The notes: generated by a model from the letters alone, not told the origin. Positions 55,484 through 64,000 are shown, numbered from the stretch's first letter. The stretch is DNA of 64,000 nucleotides from Alphaproteobacteria bacterium US3C007 (GCA_034423775.1 CP139918.1:1-64000), one strand, 5' to 3'. Translations and numbers: made by a program.

Positions 55484-56914
55484 CTAATTACGAGCGTATA
55501 CATCTTCATATCGAATAATGTCATCCTCGCCTAAGTAAGTTCCAATTTGTACTTCGATTAGGACCATTGGAAGCTTGCTGGGGTTTTCCATGCGGTGTTT
55601 GGCACCTAGTGGCACATAGACTGATTGGCCTTCGCTCACAAGTTTGACCTCATCGTCAATTGTGACTTTTGCCGTTCCTTCAACAACAATCCAATGCTCT
55701 GACCGATGCTTGTGGCTCTGTAAGCTCAGCGCCGCTCTAGGCTTTACACAAATGCGCTTAACCTGAAAACGCTCACCTAAAGCCAGGCTCTCAAACCAGC
55801 CCCATGGGCGATGATCCTTCGGGAATATTTCTGCTTGAGCGATGTCTTTTGACTTAAGCAATCCTACAGCTTTTTTAACATCTTGCGCACGCTCTTTGGG
55901 AGCGACAAGCACCGCATCGGGCATAGCGATTGCCATAATGTCATTCAATCCTAGGCCAACCACCTGCTGGCTACCGCTCTCAGAGCGCAGTAAGCTATTC
56001 GAGCATTCAATCGCATGTGCAGTTTCAGAGGTAACATTGCCTGATGTGTCTGGCTCACTCTCTAACCAGACTGCATCCCAGCCTCCCAGATCAGACCATT
56101 TTGAAGCATAAGGAACTGCAACGAGGTTCTGCGCTTTCTCCATAATGGCATAATCGATACTGATACCCTCGATCTTGGACCAAGGCTCTGCAGCCAGGCG
56201 TAAAAAACCTAAGTCTGCTGAGGCTTCATTTATGGATTGTGAAACCAGATCTAAAGCTTCTGGCGTGTAGGTCCTAAAGGCATCAATCATATCCTGCGCA
56301 CGGAATAAAAAGATCCCAGCATTCCAAAGATAGTTACCAGCCTCCACCATCTGCTTCGCATTCTGCAAATTAGGTTTTTCGACAAAGGTTTTGAGATCAG
56401 ATGAACCGTAATCATCAAGGGGATCTATCGAGAGTTCTAAATATCCATATCCTGTCTCTGGGTGTGTTGGCTTAATGCCAAATGTAACCATCTTTCGATT
56501 TTGGGCATGTGTTAAACCCACCTTAATTGATTCATGGAAGTCATTCGTGTCAGGTATCACGTGATCAGATGGTGCAACCAGTAAGACGGCTTTTTCATCT
56601 CTGGAAAGCGCGAAAATGCTGGCTGCTAATATGGCAGCAGCAGTATTTTTTGGTTCTGGCTCAATTAAAATGGGGCCGGGGTCAATACCAATTTCTTGTA
56701 ATTGATCGCCAATAATGAAACGGAGGTCAGAGTGCGTAAGTGTAATGTGCGGAGCAAAATCTAGTGTGCTGGAGGATGTCAGTCGCTGTGCACTCGATTG
56801 AAACAGTGTCTTATCTCCAATAAGCTTCGAGAACTGCTTTGGGTATGATTTCCGTGATAATGGCCAAAGGCGCGTTCCAGACCCACCAGCGAGTAAAACG
56901 GGATATATTGCCAC
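55484..56914 (-). CDS. manC: Mannose-1-phosphate guanylyltransferase / mannose-6-phosphate isomerase
   Basis: About 476 residues from GTG 56914 (AAGG 8 bases upstream); the frame continues to a TTG at 56932. The N-terminal guanylyltransferase has YPVLLAGGSGTRLWPLSRKS and FVEKPNLQNAKQMV. The C-terminal type II isomerase cupin (about 345-476) has HRPWGWFESL, QSHKHRSEHWIVVEGTAKV and the metal His/Glu. It makes GDP-mannose, the precursor for Gmd. It is the first gene of manC-gmd-fcl. Confidence 0.96.
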   Translation of the reverse strand: MAIYPVLLAGGSGTRLWPLSRKSYPKQFSKLIGDKTLFQSSAQRLTSSSTLDFAPHITLTHSDLRFIIGDQLQEIGIDPGPILIEPEPKNTAAAILAASIFALSRDEKAVLLVAPSDHVIPDTNDFHESIKVGLTHAQNRKMVTFGIKPTHPETGYGYLELSIDPLDDYGSSDLKTFVEKPNLQNAKQMVEAGNYLWNAGIFLFRAQDMIDAFRTYTPEALDLVSQSINEASADLGFLRLAAEPWSKIEGISIDYAIMEKAQNLVAVPYASKWSDLGGWDAVWLESEPDTSGNVTSETAHAIECSNSLLRSESGSQQVVGLGLNDIMAIAMPDAVLVAPKERAQDVKKAVGLLKSKDIAQAEIFPKDHRPWGWFESLALGERFQVKRICVKPRAALSLQSHKHRSEHWIVVEGTAKVTIDDEVKLVSEGQSVYVPLGAKHRMENPSKLPMVLIEVQIGTYLGEDDIIRYEDVYARN

Positions 56915-57515
56915 AAAGATCACCTTTTCCAAATAGGGAACCGTTATCTCTTGTATTCATTCTTGTCTAGTTTTGATCGTTTCGGAGAGCTTATGTAAAT
57001 AACTAAAATATTTTCTATTCAACTTAAGGAAATTTAAAATTCTTCAAAATTGACCTTTTCGCTTATCCGAACTCTCAATTCCATGGTATGCTTTGTATAA
57101 CCGAGAGTTGCGCCTGTGAGCAACTCCAATTGACTAGTTCCAATGCTATATTTGAGCAACAGACGCCTAGATGGCGAAAATGCGAATGAACCCGCGAGGC
57201 ATTGTAACAAATTTAAAACAAACTCAGGTTTTGATAGGGAACGCGTATGCTTCATAAATAGAAATTCAACGACGTAGTTTATACGTGCACACTCATTAGA
57301 CTAAGCACAAGCGGTATGGTAGACTTGGCGTTGGTTAATAATCTAATGATCAGGTACTAAACGCACTTTTATGAAAAATAGTTAAAAGGTAAGCTGTCGA
57401 GATGATAAATTTCAATCGCCCGCCTCCTTAATCAAAGAAAATTCAAAGAACGATTTGCGAAGCTGTTCCAGATAAGGAGCGCCTCGCAGCTTGATAAAAT
57501 CCACTCGGATTTTCT
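56915..57515. other. AT-rich intergenic region at the edge of the polysaccharide locus
   Basis: No convincing gene. A 73-codon minus-strand frame (57034-57255) has no good ribosome-binding site and no recognised family. The stretch marks the change from the AT-rich polysaccharide locus to core genes, and should hold the manC promoter near 56950. Confidence 0.5.
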
Positions 57516-57977
57516 CTAAGCCGTCAGCCTCTCTTTCACCAAGGGGCCAACGTGGCCAAAATCCATCTGACCGATATATTTGCTTTTCAAAACTCCCATG
57601 ACGCGCCCCATATCCCGGATAGAACTGGCGTTCATGTCTGCAATCGCTGTCTCAACCGCAAGAGAAATTTCATCCGCGCTCAACTGTTTGGGCAAAAACT
57701 CTTCAATAACCTTAATTTCAGCCATTTCCCGCTCGGCCAAATCCAACCGGCCAGCCTCTTCATATGTGCGGGCGCTTTCCTGACGCTGCCGAGTCATTTT
57801 GCCAAGGATTGCCATGACTTCGGTTTCGTCAACGCCGTCATCATTGCCATCCGCGCGCGCCGCGATATCTCTGTCTTTGATCGCCGCGCTGATCAAGCGC
57901 ACGGTCGAAAGACGCTCGGCATCTTTTTCTTTCATCGCTTGCTTCATTGACGCAAGTATTCGGGCGCGAAGGTCCAT
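57516..57977 (-). CDS. GatB/YqeY domain protein
   Basis: 153 residues. The YqeY family signature runs along the chain: KQAMKEKDAERLSTVRLI, AAIKDRDIAAR, RQRQESARTYEEAGRLDLAE, EIKVIEEFLPKQLS and MGRVMGVLKSKYIGQMDFG. The domain is related to the tail of GatB and is thought to bind tRNA; its role is not established. It is divergent from carA, with 163 bases between them. Confidence 0.93.
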   Translation of the reverse strand: MDLRARILASMKQAMKEKDAERLSTVRLISAAIKDRDIAARADGNDDGVDETEVMAILGKMTRQRQESARTYEEAGRLDLAEREMAEIKVIEEFLPKQLSADEISLAVETAIADMNASSIRDMGRVMGVLKSKYIGQMDFGHVGPLVKERLTA

Positions 57978-58140
57978 AAAACACCTCTAATATCGTGACG
58001 GCCGCAAGCAGTAGAGAAAACCACAGCCAAGAGCAAGCACAGATTAAAAATCAGCAAGGAATCGCCGAGGCAGAGCCGCTTGACGCTTACGGCACAACTC
58101 ATTAGGTTGCCGCAAATTTACTCCTCAAGAAAGTGAAAAA

Positions 58141-59304
58141 ATGGCCTCCTCTTTCAGATCTGAGCCGACCGCCTGCCTCGCATTGGCCGATGGCACTGTA
58201 TTTTATGGCAATGGCTTTGGTGCCCCAGGGGAAGCTGTGGCAGAATTGTGCTTTAATACCGCAATGACAGGGTATCAGGAAATTATGACTGATCCGTCTT
58301 ATTGCGGCCAAATCATAACCTTTACCTTTCCACATATCGGCAATGTCGGGGTGAATAATTCAGACGATGAAGCGGTGGATCCGGTTGCCGCGGGGATGGT
58401 GGTGAAATGGGATCCAACGCGCGCCTCAAATTGGCGCGCACAAACAGAATTATCAGATTGGCTGCGCGCCCGCGGCCGCATTGCGATTGGCGGCATCGAT
58501 ACCCGCCGCTTAACGCGCGTAATCCGCCAACAAGGGGCTCCGCATGTCGCCATAGCCTATCATCCTGAAGGTAACATAGACCGCGAGGCTTTGATCGCAA
58601 AAGCCCGCGGGTTCAACGGGCTGGAAGGCATGGATTTGGCCAAAGAGGTCACGTGCCGCCGAACCTATCACTGGAATGAGCAACGTTGGACCTGGAAAGA
58701 TGGGCACAAGCCTCAGCAGCGCGCCCAACATAAAGTTGTGGCGATTGATTATGGGGCCAAGCGTAACATTTTACGCTGTTTGGCCTCTGCAGGCTGTGAT
58801 GTCACCGTGATGCCAGCAACAACGACGGCACAAGAGGTTTTGGCGTTACAACCGGATGGGGTGTTTTTATCAAATGGCCCAGGCGATCCCGCTGCAACCG
58901 GCCGCTATGCCGTGCCGATGATACAAGAAATCCTTGAAAGCACCAATTTGCCAATATTTGGTATTTGTCTTGGCCACCAAATGCTGGCTTTGGCGCTTGG
59001 CGGAAAAACCATAAAGATGAACCATGGTCATCACGGTGCCAACCATCCTGTGCGCGATCAAGAAAGTGGTAAAGTTGAAATCACGTCGATGAATCATGGG
59101 TTTGCTGTCGATGGGCAATCGCTGCCTGAGGGCGTGGTTGAAACGCATATCTCGTTGTTTGACGGATCAAATTGCGGGTTAAAAATGCAGAGCCGCCCGG
59201 TGTTTTCGGTTCAACATCATCCCGAAGCGAGCCCGGGTCCGCAAGATAGTTTTTATCTGTTTGAACGTTTCGCTGCCTCGATGAAGGCAAAGGTTAACGC
59301 GTAA
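58141..59304 (+). CDS. carA: Carbamoyl-phosphate synthase small chain
   Basis: 387 residues. CarA releases ammonia from glutamine and channels it to CarB for arginine and pyrimidine synthesis. The N-terminal domain has GTVFYGNGFGAPGEAVAELC, and the class I amidotransferase domain (about 190-385) has the Cys nucleophile in GICLGHQM and the His/Glu in FSVQHHPEASPGP. carB is not in the window. It is divergent from the YqeY gene. Confidence 0.97.
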   Translation: MASSFRSEPTACLALADGTVFYGNGFGAPGEAVAELCFNTAMTGYQEIMTDPSYCGQIITFTFPHIGNVGVNNSDDEAVDPVAAGMVVKWDPTRASNWRAQTELSDWLRARGRIAIGGIDTRRLTRVIRQQGAPHVAIAYHPEGNIDREALIAKARGFNGLEGMDLAKEVTCRRTYHWNEQRWTWKDGHKPQQRAQHKVVAIDYGAKRNILRCLASAGCDVTVMPATTTAQEVLALQPDGVFLSNGPGDPAATGRYAVPMIQEILESTNLPIFGICLGHQMLALALGGKTIKMNHGHHGANHPVRDQESGKVEITSMNHGFAVDGQSLPEGVVETHISLFDGSNCGLKMQSRPVFSVQHHPEASPGPQDSFYLFERFAASMKAKVNA

Positions 59305-59408
59305 ACCTTTAGGTTAATCTTAATTATTTTGGCGTTCTGTGCCTTATGGCACATAAATTCAGCTTGCAAAGGCCTGCCGCCGCGACCTCAACCTTAACCT
59401 CTGTTTAG

Positions 59409-61289
59409 ATGCCTGAATTTGGTAAAAAACTGGGGCAGATACTTCTTGAACAAGGCAAAATTTCTGCGCCGAAGCTCAGGCTTGCCTTGCACCAACAAAG
59501 CCTACACCCCTGCCCTTTGGGCGAGCTTTTGGTATCAGAAAAAACAGTCTCTCATTACAATATAGCAAAAGCCTTGGCGCAGCAGCAGGGTCTAAACCAC
59601 GCGGAAACCCCCGATAAGCCTTCAGTTTTTCCTAAATCGGCAGCAGGTTTCTGGTTAAAGACAGGATTGGTTCCTTGGCGGTTTACAAATGGCCATTGGC
59701 AGATTGCTTGCGCAAATGTTCAGGATTTTTACAAAAATTTTAGAGAATTGCGCCAGATATGCGGTGATTTTAGTCTTGTTCTCGCCAGCCCTGCACAAAT
59801 TCGAAGCCAAACGCTTCAGCTTTTTTCCGCGCAATTGCTTGAGCAGGCAGAAACAGGTTTGCCCAGCCATCAAAGCTGCCGATCACTCAATCTGAAACTC
59901 CCATATCTTATCGCCCTGTGTTGCGTTTTGGCGGGTTTGCTGCTGCGCAGCGAGCTCACTGCGATAGTGAGCCTATTCCACATTTTCTTGGGCGTGGCCT
60001 TGGCAAGCTTAAGCCTGTCAACCATCTTGAAAATCACAATTTTTATTGGCGCGCTTGGCCACAAACCAGCCTCTGCAGCGCCATCCAACCGGCCCCAAGT
60101 TCTGCCCCGTATCACAATTTTGATCCCGTTGCTCGAAGAACCAAGGATCCTGCATCACCTTCTCTATCACTTGCAAAGGCTTGACTATCCGCGCACGCAT
60201 CTTGAGGTTATGTTGATTTTGGAAGATGATGATGTGGAAACCCAAACCGCATTATTAGCGACCGATCTGCCAAGTTGGTGCTGCGTTATAACGGTGCCAA
60301 AAGGGCGTGTAAAAACCAAACCACGCGCGTTAAACTTTGCCTTTGGCTTCAGCAGCGGTGACATTATCGGCGTTTTGGATGCCGAAGATGCCCCGGAAAA
60401 AGATCAGCTTTTAAAAGTTGCCAACCAGTTCGCTATGGCCGATCCCCGTCTCGTTTGCCTTCAAGGGCGTTTGGATTTTTACAACGCGCATAAAAATTGG
60501 CTAACACGCTGTTTTGCTTTGGAATATGCGGCATGGTTTCAGGTTATTTTACCCGGGTTGGCACGGCTTGGGTTTGCGCTTCCGCTTGGGGGAACCAGCA
60601 TGTATATCCGGCGCGCGGCCCTGATTGATTTAAAGGGCTGGGATGCTTTTAACGTTACCGAAGATGCTGATCTGGGCCTGCGGTTGTCACGAGCGGGCCT
60701 ACGATGCGCGTTGCTCGATAGCAAAACCTTTGAAGAGGCCACCAAAACGCCGCGAACTTGGATCACACAGCGCTCACGTTGGCAAAAGGGCTATATTATG
60801 ACCTATTGGTGCCATAATCGATCTCCAAAGCGGCTGCTGGCTGATCTGGGTATTTGGCGCTGGGTTGGGGTGCACGCATTATTCGTTCCTGCGATTGCCA
60901 CCTTCCTTTTTGCGCCGCTTTTTTGGATATTCTGGTGCGTGGCGGCAGGGCTGATGGCGCGGCAAGATCTGGCGCTTTCCCACGGCTATAGCAATGCAAT
61001 CGGTGCGCTATTTGCATTGGCCTTGCTGGTCGATGGTGCGATCGGGGTTATGGCGGTGGAAAAATCAGGGCATAAAGGTCTCAAACGTTGGCTGCCGCTG
61101 CAACTTGTATATTTCACAATGGCCACCCTATCGGCGTATAAAGCGCTCTATGAGCTGATCGTAAACCGCTTTTATTGGGCGAAAACCGCGCATGGTGATC
61201 AATTGAGTCAAAGCTGGGGTGGCTTATCTTCCCCCTATGTCGCCTCAGATTTTTGTTTCAAACGGGTGACAAAAGCGGAAGATAAATGA
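59409..61289 (+). CDS. GT2 family polysaccharide synthase with N-terminal MshEN domain
   Basis: 626 residues. Residues 7-59 fit the tandem MshEN pattern: two 24-residue motifs (7-30, starting KLGQILLEQGKIS; 36-59, starting PLGELLVSEKTVS) with a 5-residue linker. MshEN domains bind cyclic di-GMP; motif 2 lacks the first Arg/Lys and the Gly at position 10. Two membrane helices (about 163-210) precede a GT2 domain with VLDAEDAPEKD, TEDADLGLRL and QRSRWQKGY, the D,D,D,QxxRW set of processive synthases. More helices follow (about 485-590). The polymer is unknown. Confidence 0.85.
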   Translation: MPEFGKKLGQILLEQGKISAPKLRLALHQQSLHPCPLGELLVSEKTVSHYNIAKALAQQQGLNHAETPDKPSVFPKSAAGFWLKTGLVPWRFTNGHWQIACANVQDFYKNFRELRQICGDFSLVLASPAQIRSQTLQLFSAQLLEQAETGLPSHQSCRSLNLKLPYLIALCCVLAGLLLRSELTAIVSLFHIFLGVALASLSLSTILKITIFIGALGHKPASAAPSNRPQVLPRITILIPLLEEPRILHHLLYHLQRLDYPRTHLEVMLILEDDDVETQTALLATDLPSWCCVITVPKGRVKTKPRALNFAFGFSSGDIIGVLDAEDAPEKDQLLKVANQFAMADPRLVCLQGRLDFYNAHKNWLTRCFALEYAAWFQVILPGLARLGFALPLGGTSMYIRRAALIDLKGWDAFNVTEDADLGLRLSRAGLRCALLDSKTFEEATKTPRTWITQRSRWQKGYIMTYWCHNRSPKRLLADLGIWRWVGVHALFVPAIATFLFAPLFWIFWCVAAGLMARQDLALSHGYSNAIGALFALALLVDGAIGVMAVEKSGHKGLKRWLPLQLVYFTMATLSAYKALYELIVNRFYWAKTAHGDQLSQSWGGLSSPYVASDFCFKRVTKAEDK

Positions 61290-61876
61290 TGTTTCAACGC
61301 CTGATACGCCGCGTCTTCATCGCGTGTGACAATCGCTGTAACAATCGCCTGATGTTCTTTCATCGCCTCTAAGCCGCGCCCATCTGCGGCAAGCGACGTG
61401 GTCGCCATCAGCGCCATTGAACGGTGAACGAGATCGAGCTGCTGCACCAAATACCGGTTATGCGTTGAAAGATGAATTTGCTTGTGAAACCGCCGATTGG
61501 CCCGCGCCAAAGCTGAAGGATCATCGACCAGTTCAAAATCTTGCTCGACCATTTCAACCAGCACCCGCTGTTCTTCATTGGTCGCAGTGCGCGCCGCCAA
61601 TTTTGCCGCCAGCCCCTCTAATTCAGCGCGCACAACATACAGATCTGCGATTTGATTGTGATCCAGAGACGAGACAAAAAGGCTGCGGCCATCCCGATTC
61701 AGAAGCGATTGTGTTTCCAACCGCTGCAGCGCCTCGCGAATGGGCGTACGTGAGACGCCGAAGCGCTCTGCCAAATCGCTTTCAACCAACCGATCACCTG
61801 GTTTAAAAACCCCCATATCAATCGCCTCTAAAATCAGCGTATATGCGTCTTTTTGATGTAATCGGTTAAGGGCCAT
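61235..61876 (-). CDS. GntR-family (FadR/FCD) transcriptional regulator
   Basis: 213 residues. The winged helix (about 5-75) reads LVESDLAERFGVSRTPIREA and LQRLETQSLLNRDG; the FCD ligand domain (about 85-205) has the metal-binding His residues in NRRFHKQIHLSTHNRYL and LKHHLSSA. FCD regulators respond to organic acids. The last 55 bases overlap the end of the glycosyltransferase gene tail to tail. It is divergent from the HAD gene, about 90 bases apart. Confidence 0.93.
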   Translation of the reverse strand: MALNRLHQKDAYTLILEAIDMGVFKPGDRLVESDLAERFGVSRTPIREALQRLETQSLLNRDGRSLFVSSLDHNQIADLYVVRAELEGLAAKLAARTATNEEQRVLVEMVEQDFELVDDPSALARANRRFHKQIHLSTHNRYLVQQLDLVHRSMALMATTSLAADGRGLEAMKEHQAIVTAIVTRDEDAAYQALKHHLSSAFVTRLKQKSEAT

Positions 61877-61968
61877 ATTGCACTCCGGTGATAAGTGCCT
61901 AATTTAGCGATTTACGGTTTTGGAAAGCAACCCCAACAGGGCAGCTTTTACAAGAAGGATTGACCATC

Positions 61969-62613
61969 ATGCCGCAGAAGCTGCGCCACATCCGCCATTG
62001 GGTCTTTGATCTGGACAACACACTCTATCAGCCCTCTATCCGGCTATTTGATCAAATCGAAGTGAAAATGCGGGATTACATCGTATCAAACCTTCAGCTG
62101 ACCCCGGAAGCGGCGGATACGCTGCGCGATGCTTATTGGCGGCGCTATGGCACAACCTTGGCCGGTTTGATGCAGGAACATGATATAGACCCCGATCCAT
62201 TCCTAGAACAGGTACATGATATCGATTTTTCGAACCTTCCCAAAAGCGACGCGTTGGCGAAAGCCATTGAGGCGTTGCCGGGGCGCAAAATTATTTATAC
62301 GAACGGAACCGCGCCGTACGCCCGGCACGTGGTGAATGCTTTGGGCTTGGCGGGACAATTTGATGCGTTTTATGGGGTTGAGCACGCGGCTTATCATCCC
62401 AAGCCCGCCTCACAGGCCTATGCCATTATTTTCGACGGCGAAGACTTGCAGCCGACACAAGCCGCCATGTTTGAAGATGATCCTCGCAATTTAGACGTGC
62501 CACATCAGCTGGGCTTGAAAACGATCTTGGTGAATGCCTCTCAAACCGGGAATAAACCCCATATTGATTACCAAACGGATGATCTCGTGCAGTTTCTGCG
62601 GCAGATCGTCTAA
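61969..62613 (+). CDS. HAD-family hydrolase, pyrimidine 5'-nucleotidase type
   Basis: 214 residues. HAD motifs are HWVFDLDNTLYQPS (motif I, both Asp), IYTNGTAPYA (motif II Thr) and MFEDDPRNLDVPHQLGLKTI (motif IV). A short helical cap (about 25-100) fits the SDT1/pyrimidine 5'-nucleotidase subfamily. AAGGA precedes ATG 61969 by 9 bases. The substrate is likely a nucleoside monophosphate, by family. Confidence 0.9.
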   Translation: MPQKLRHIRHWVFDLDNTLYQPSIRLFDQIEVKMRDYIVSNLQLTPEAADTLRDAYWRRYGTTLAGLMQEHDIDPDPFLEQVHDIDFSNLPKSDALAKAIEALPGRKIIYTNGTAPYARHVVNALGLAGQFDAFYGVEHAAYHPKPASQAYAIIFDGEDLQPTQAAMFEDDPRNLDVPHQLGLKTILVNASQTGNKPHIDYQTDDLVQFLRQIV

Positions 62614-62684
62614 GCCCGTCGCTTCCGTTGGACTTGTCCTGATATCAGGTTATGTGTTGGGAACGCAAGAAAGGCAGGTGCGTG

Positions 62685-63899
62685 ATGGAAAAAGCTGATA
62701 TATTTATCTCTGGTGGTGGTCTGGCAGGATTGATTGCAGCGATCGCCTTCGGCAGGGCTGGCTTTTCGGTCATATGCGCAGATCCGATCCCACCCGTTAT
62801 ATCCCGAAACGAAGATAATTCTGACTTACGAACAACTGCTTTCCTGCAACCCTCAAAGGCGTTTTTAGACAATATTGGCCTTTGGTCTGTGCTTGAACAT
62901 CATGCCATGCCGCTTGACGTAATGCGCATTATTGATGCAGGCGGTCCTGAAACAACGCCCGAACCGCGCCAAATCAAAGATTTTAAAGCCTCTGACATTT
63001 CAGAGCAACCCTTCGGCTGGAACGTTCCAAACTGGCTGTCGCGGCGCGAAATTTCTCAGGCTTTAGAGGCAGAACCGCGGGTTCAATTTTTACCCGGCGT
63101 AGCCAGCACAAAGCTGTTCACCCGCGATCAAGAGGCCAAAATCAGCTTAAGCAATGGCACGCAGGTCAAGGCCCGTTTGGTTCTTGGAGCAGATGGGCGC
63201 AGCTCTGAAATCCGAAACCAGGCTGGAATTTCTGTGAGCACCACGCGGTTTGGACAAAAAGCATTGGCGTTTGCGGTTACGCATCCTATTCCCCATCAAA
63301 ACGTGTCAACGGAAATCCATCGCAGCGGTGGCCCGTTCACGCTGGTGCCGCTTCCAGATTATCAGGGGCAACCCTCTTCTGCGGTGGTTTGGATGGAAAC
63401 CGGGCCGAATGCGCTGGCCTTATCAAACATGCCCACCGAGGCTTTTGAAGCAGAAATGGGCGCGCGGTCTTGCAACCATCTTGGGCCTTTGCGTCTGGTG
63501 ACCCGGCGCAGCCTTTGGCCGATCATCAGCCAATTGGCAAACCGTCTAAGCGGACAGCGCGTGGCATTGATCGCCGAAGCGGCGCATGTTGTTCCCCCCA
63601 TTGGCGCGCAAGGTTTGAATATGAGTTTGGGGGATATCGATGCCTTGCTCACGCTGGCCAAAGCCGAGCCTGCGCGTTTGGGGGATGCTGAAATGCTGGA
63701 TCGCTACCACCGCCAACGCATTGGTGATTTGCGCCTGCGCGTTGCCGGTGTTTCCCTGCTAAATTCAGCCTCGCAGGCGCAGGCTCAGGCGCTGCGCGAT
63801 GCGCGGGCGCTTGGCCTAAATGCGCTGCACAGCCCAGCGCCGCTGCGCAAAGCGATGATGCGTCTTGGCTTGCAAACAGGCGCCGCCTACAGCACTTGA
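62685..63899 (+). CDS. UbiH/UbiF-type FAD-dependent monooxygenase
   Basis: 404 residues. The FAD loop is IFISGGGLAGLIAAIAFGRA (about 6-25), followed by the DG motif LVLGADGRSSEIRNQAG and the GD motif VALIAEAAHVVPPIGAQGLN, in which AEAAH replaces the usual GDAAH. These enzymes hydroxylate the ubiquinone ring or similar phenols. The position hydroxylated cannot be told from sequence. AAAGG and AGGTG lie before ATG 62685. Its stop overlaps the next gene by 13 bases. Confidence 0.9.
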   Translation: MEKADIFISGGGLAGLIAAIAFGRAGFSVICADPIPPVISRNEDNSDLRTTAFLQPSKAFLDNIGLWSVLEHHAMPLDVMRIIDAGGPETTPEPRQIKDFKASDISEQPFGWNVPNWLSRREISQALEAEPRVQFLPGVASTKLFTRDQEAKISLSNGTQVKARLVLGADGRSSEIRNQAGISVSTTRFGQKALAFAVTHPIPHQNVSTEIHRSGGPFTLVPLPDYQGQPSSAVVWMETGPNALALSNMPTEAFEAEMGARSCNHLGPLRLVTRRSLWPIISQLANRLSGQRVALIAEAAHVVPPIGAQGLNMSLGDIDALLTLAKAEPARLGDAEMLDRYHRQRIGDLRLRVAGVSLLNSASQAQAQALRDARALGLNALHSPAPLRKAMMRLGLQTGAAYST

Positions 63900-64000
63900 T
63901 CGAGCACCCGTTGAAGCCGCGCCACCGTTGCATCGACATCGTATAATTTATCTAAGCCAAAAAGCCCAAGCCGGAAGGTCATGAAATTTTCCGGCTCATC
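63887..64000 (-). CDS. C-terminal end of a class V (alanine-glyoxylate type) aminotransferase, partial
   Basis: 37 codons and a TAG, cut by the window edge. The tail FRLGLFGLDKLYDVDATVAR followed by LQRVLDQVL matches the end of PLP-dependent class V aminotransferases of the alanine-glyoxylate/serine-glyoxylate type in Rhodobacteraceae. It overlaps the end of the UbiH-type gene by 13 bases, tail to tail. Too little is present to judge substrate. Confidence 0.65.
   Translation of the reverse strand, partial: DEPENFMTFRLGLFGLDKLYDVDATVARLQRVLDQVL

Noticed and set aside
57034..57255. 73-codon minus-strand frame between manC and the YqeY gene
   Set aside because: No ribosome-binding site, no recognised family and no conserved neighbours; left as intergenic.
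1..64000. CRISPR arrays, rRNA genes, prophage structural genes
   Set aside because: I looked for spaced direct repeats, rRNA-like stretches and phage genes and found none; the only repeats are the IS copies and short ones reported.

Overview
The window looks like chromosomal DNA of an alphaproteobacterium of the Rhodobacteraceae (Roseobacter group). Support comes from protein style and gene order: a short proline-tRNA synthetase, an aa3-type ctaD, DUF1127, DUF2237, DUF2332 and Hint-domain families, and a dcw cluster ending in mraZ. Base composition is moderate, with clearly AT-richer accessory stretches. I name no species.

Layout. 1-3660: accessory segment. It holds an IS3-family (IS407-like) element cut by the window edge, the tail of an unknown gene, five small genes of unknown function and a possible attachment-site scar, ending at the 3' end of tRNA-Ser(GCU). 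4086-18704: core housekeeping genes: ychF, trpA, a MaoC hydratase, lldD-like, rplY, pth, a frameshifted DUF2332 gene, proS, rpsF-rpsR-rplI, and ilvB-ilvN behind a leader-peptide attenuator. 18923-22373: an XRE-type regulator, a Rieske oxygenase resembling quaternary-amine oxygenases, a small coupled ORF and an AbrB-type membrane protein. 22370-36596 (minus strand): the division and peptidoglycan cluster mraZ-rsmH-ftsL-ftsI-murE-murF-mraY-murD-[opposed BaiN-type flavoprotein]-ftsW-murG-murC. murB, ddl, ftsQ, ftsA and ftsZ do not follow murC. 37233-40631: mrp, DUF1127, a stand-alone cyclic-nucleotide-binding domain and a quinone oxidoreductase. 40808-42006: a second, nearly identical IS copy joining the first codons of one gene to the tail of a Hint-domain gene. 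42565-46591: CBS pair, lipB, ctaD, DUF2244.

46814-56914 is an AT-rich surface-polysaccharide locus. ManC, Gmd and Fcl supply GDP-mannose, GDP-4-keto-6-deoxymannose and GDP-L-fucose. A DegT-fold enzyme has His where aminotransferases have the PLP lysine, which marks it as a ColD-type 3-dehydratase. With a nearby SDR this predicts a GDP-3,6-dideoxyhexose such as colitose. Three glycosyltransferases and a 5'-truncated iron-dependent alcohol dehydrogenase, probably of the phosphonoacetaldehyde reductase group, accompany them.

57516-64000 returns to core genes: GatB/YqeY protein, carA, a GT2 synthase with an N-terminal MshEN (c-di-GMP-binding type) domain, a GntR regulator overlapping it tail to tail, a HAD nucleotidase, a UbiH-type monooxygenase and the end of a class V aminotransferase.

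The observations I rate highest are the 3,6-dideoxyhexose locus with its possible phosphonate relic, the MshEN-GT2 fusion, and the ilvBN leader peptide. Everything rests on reading the sequence; no database search was run.
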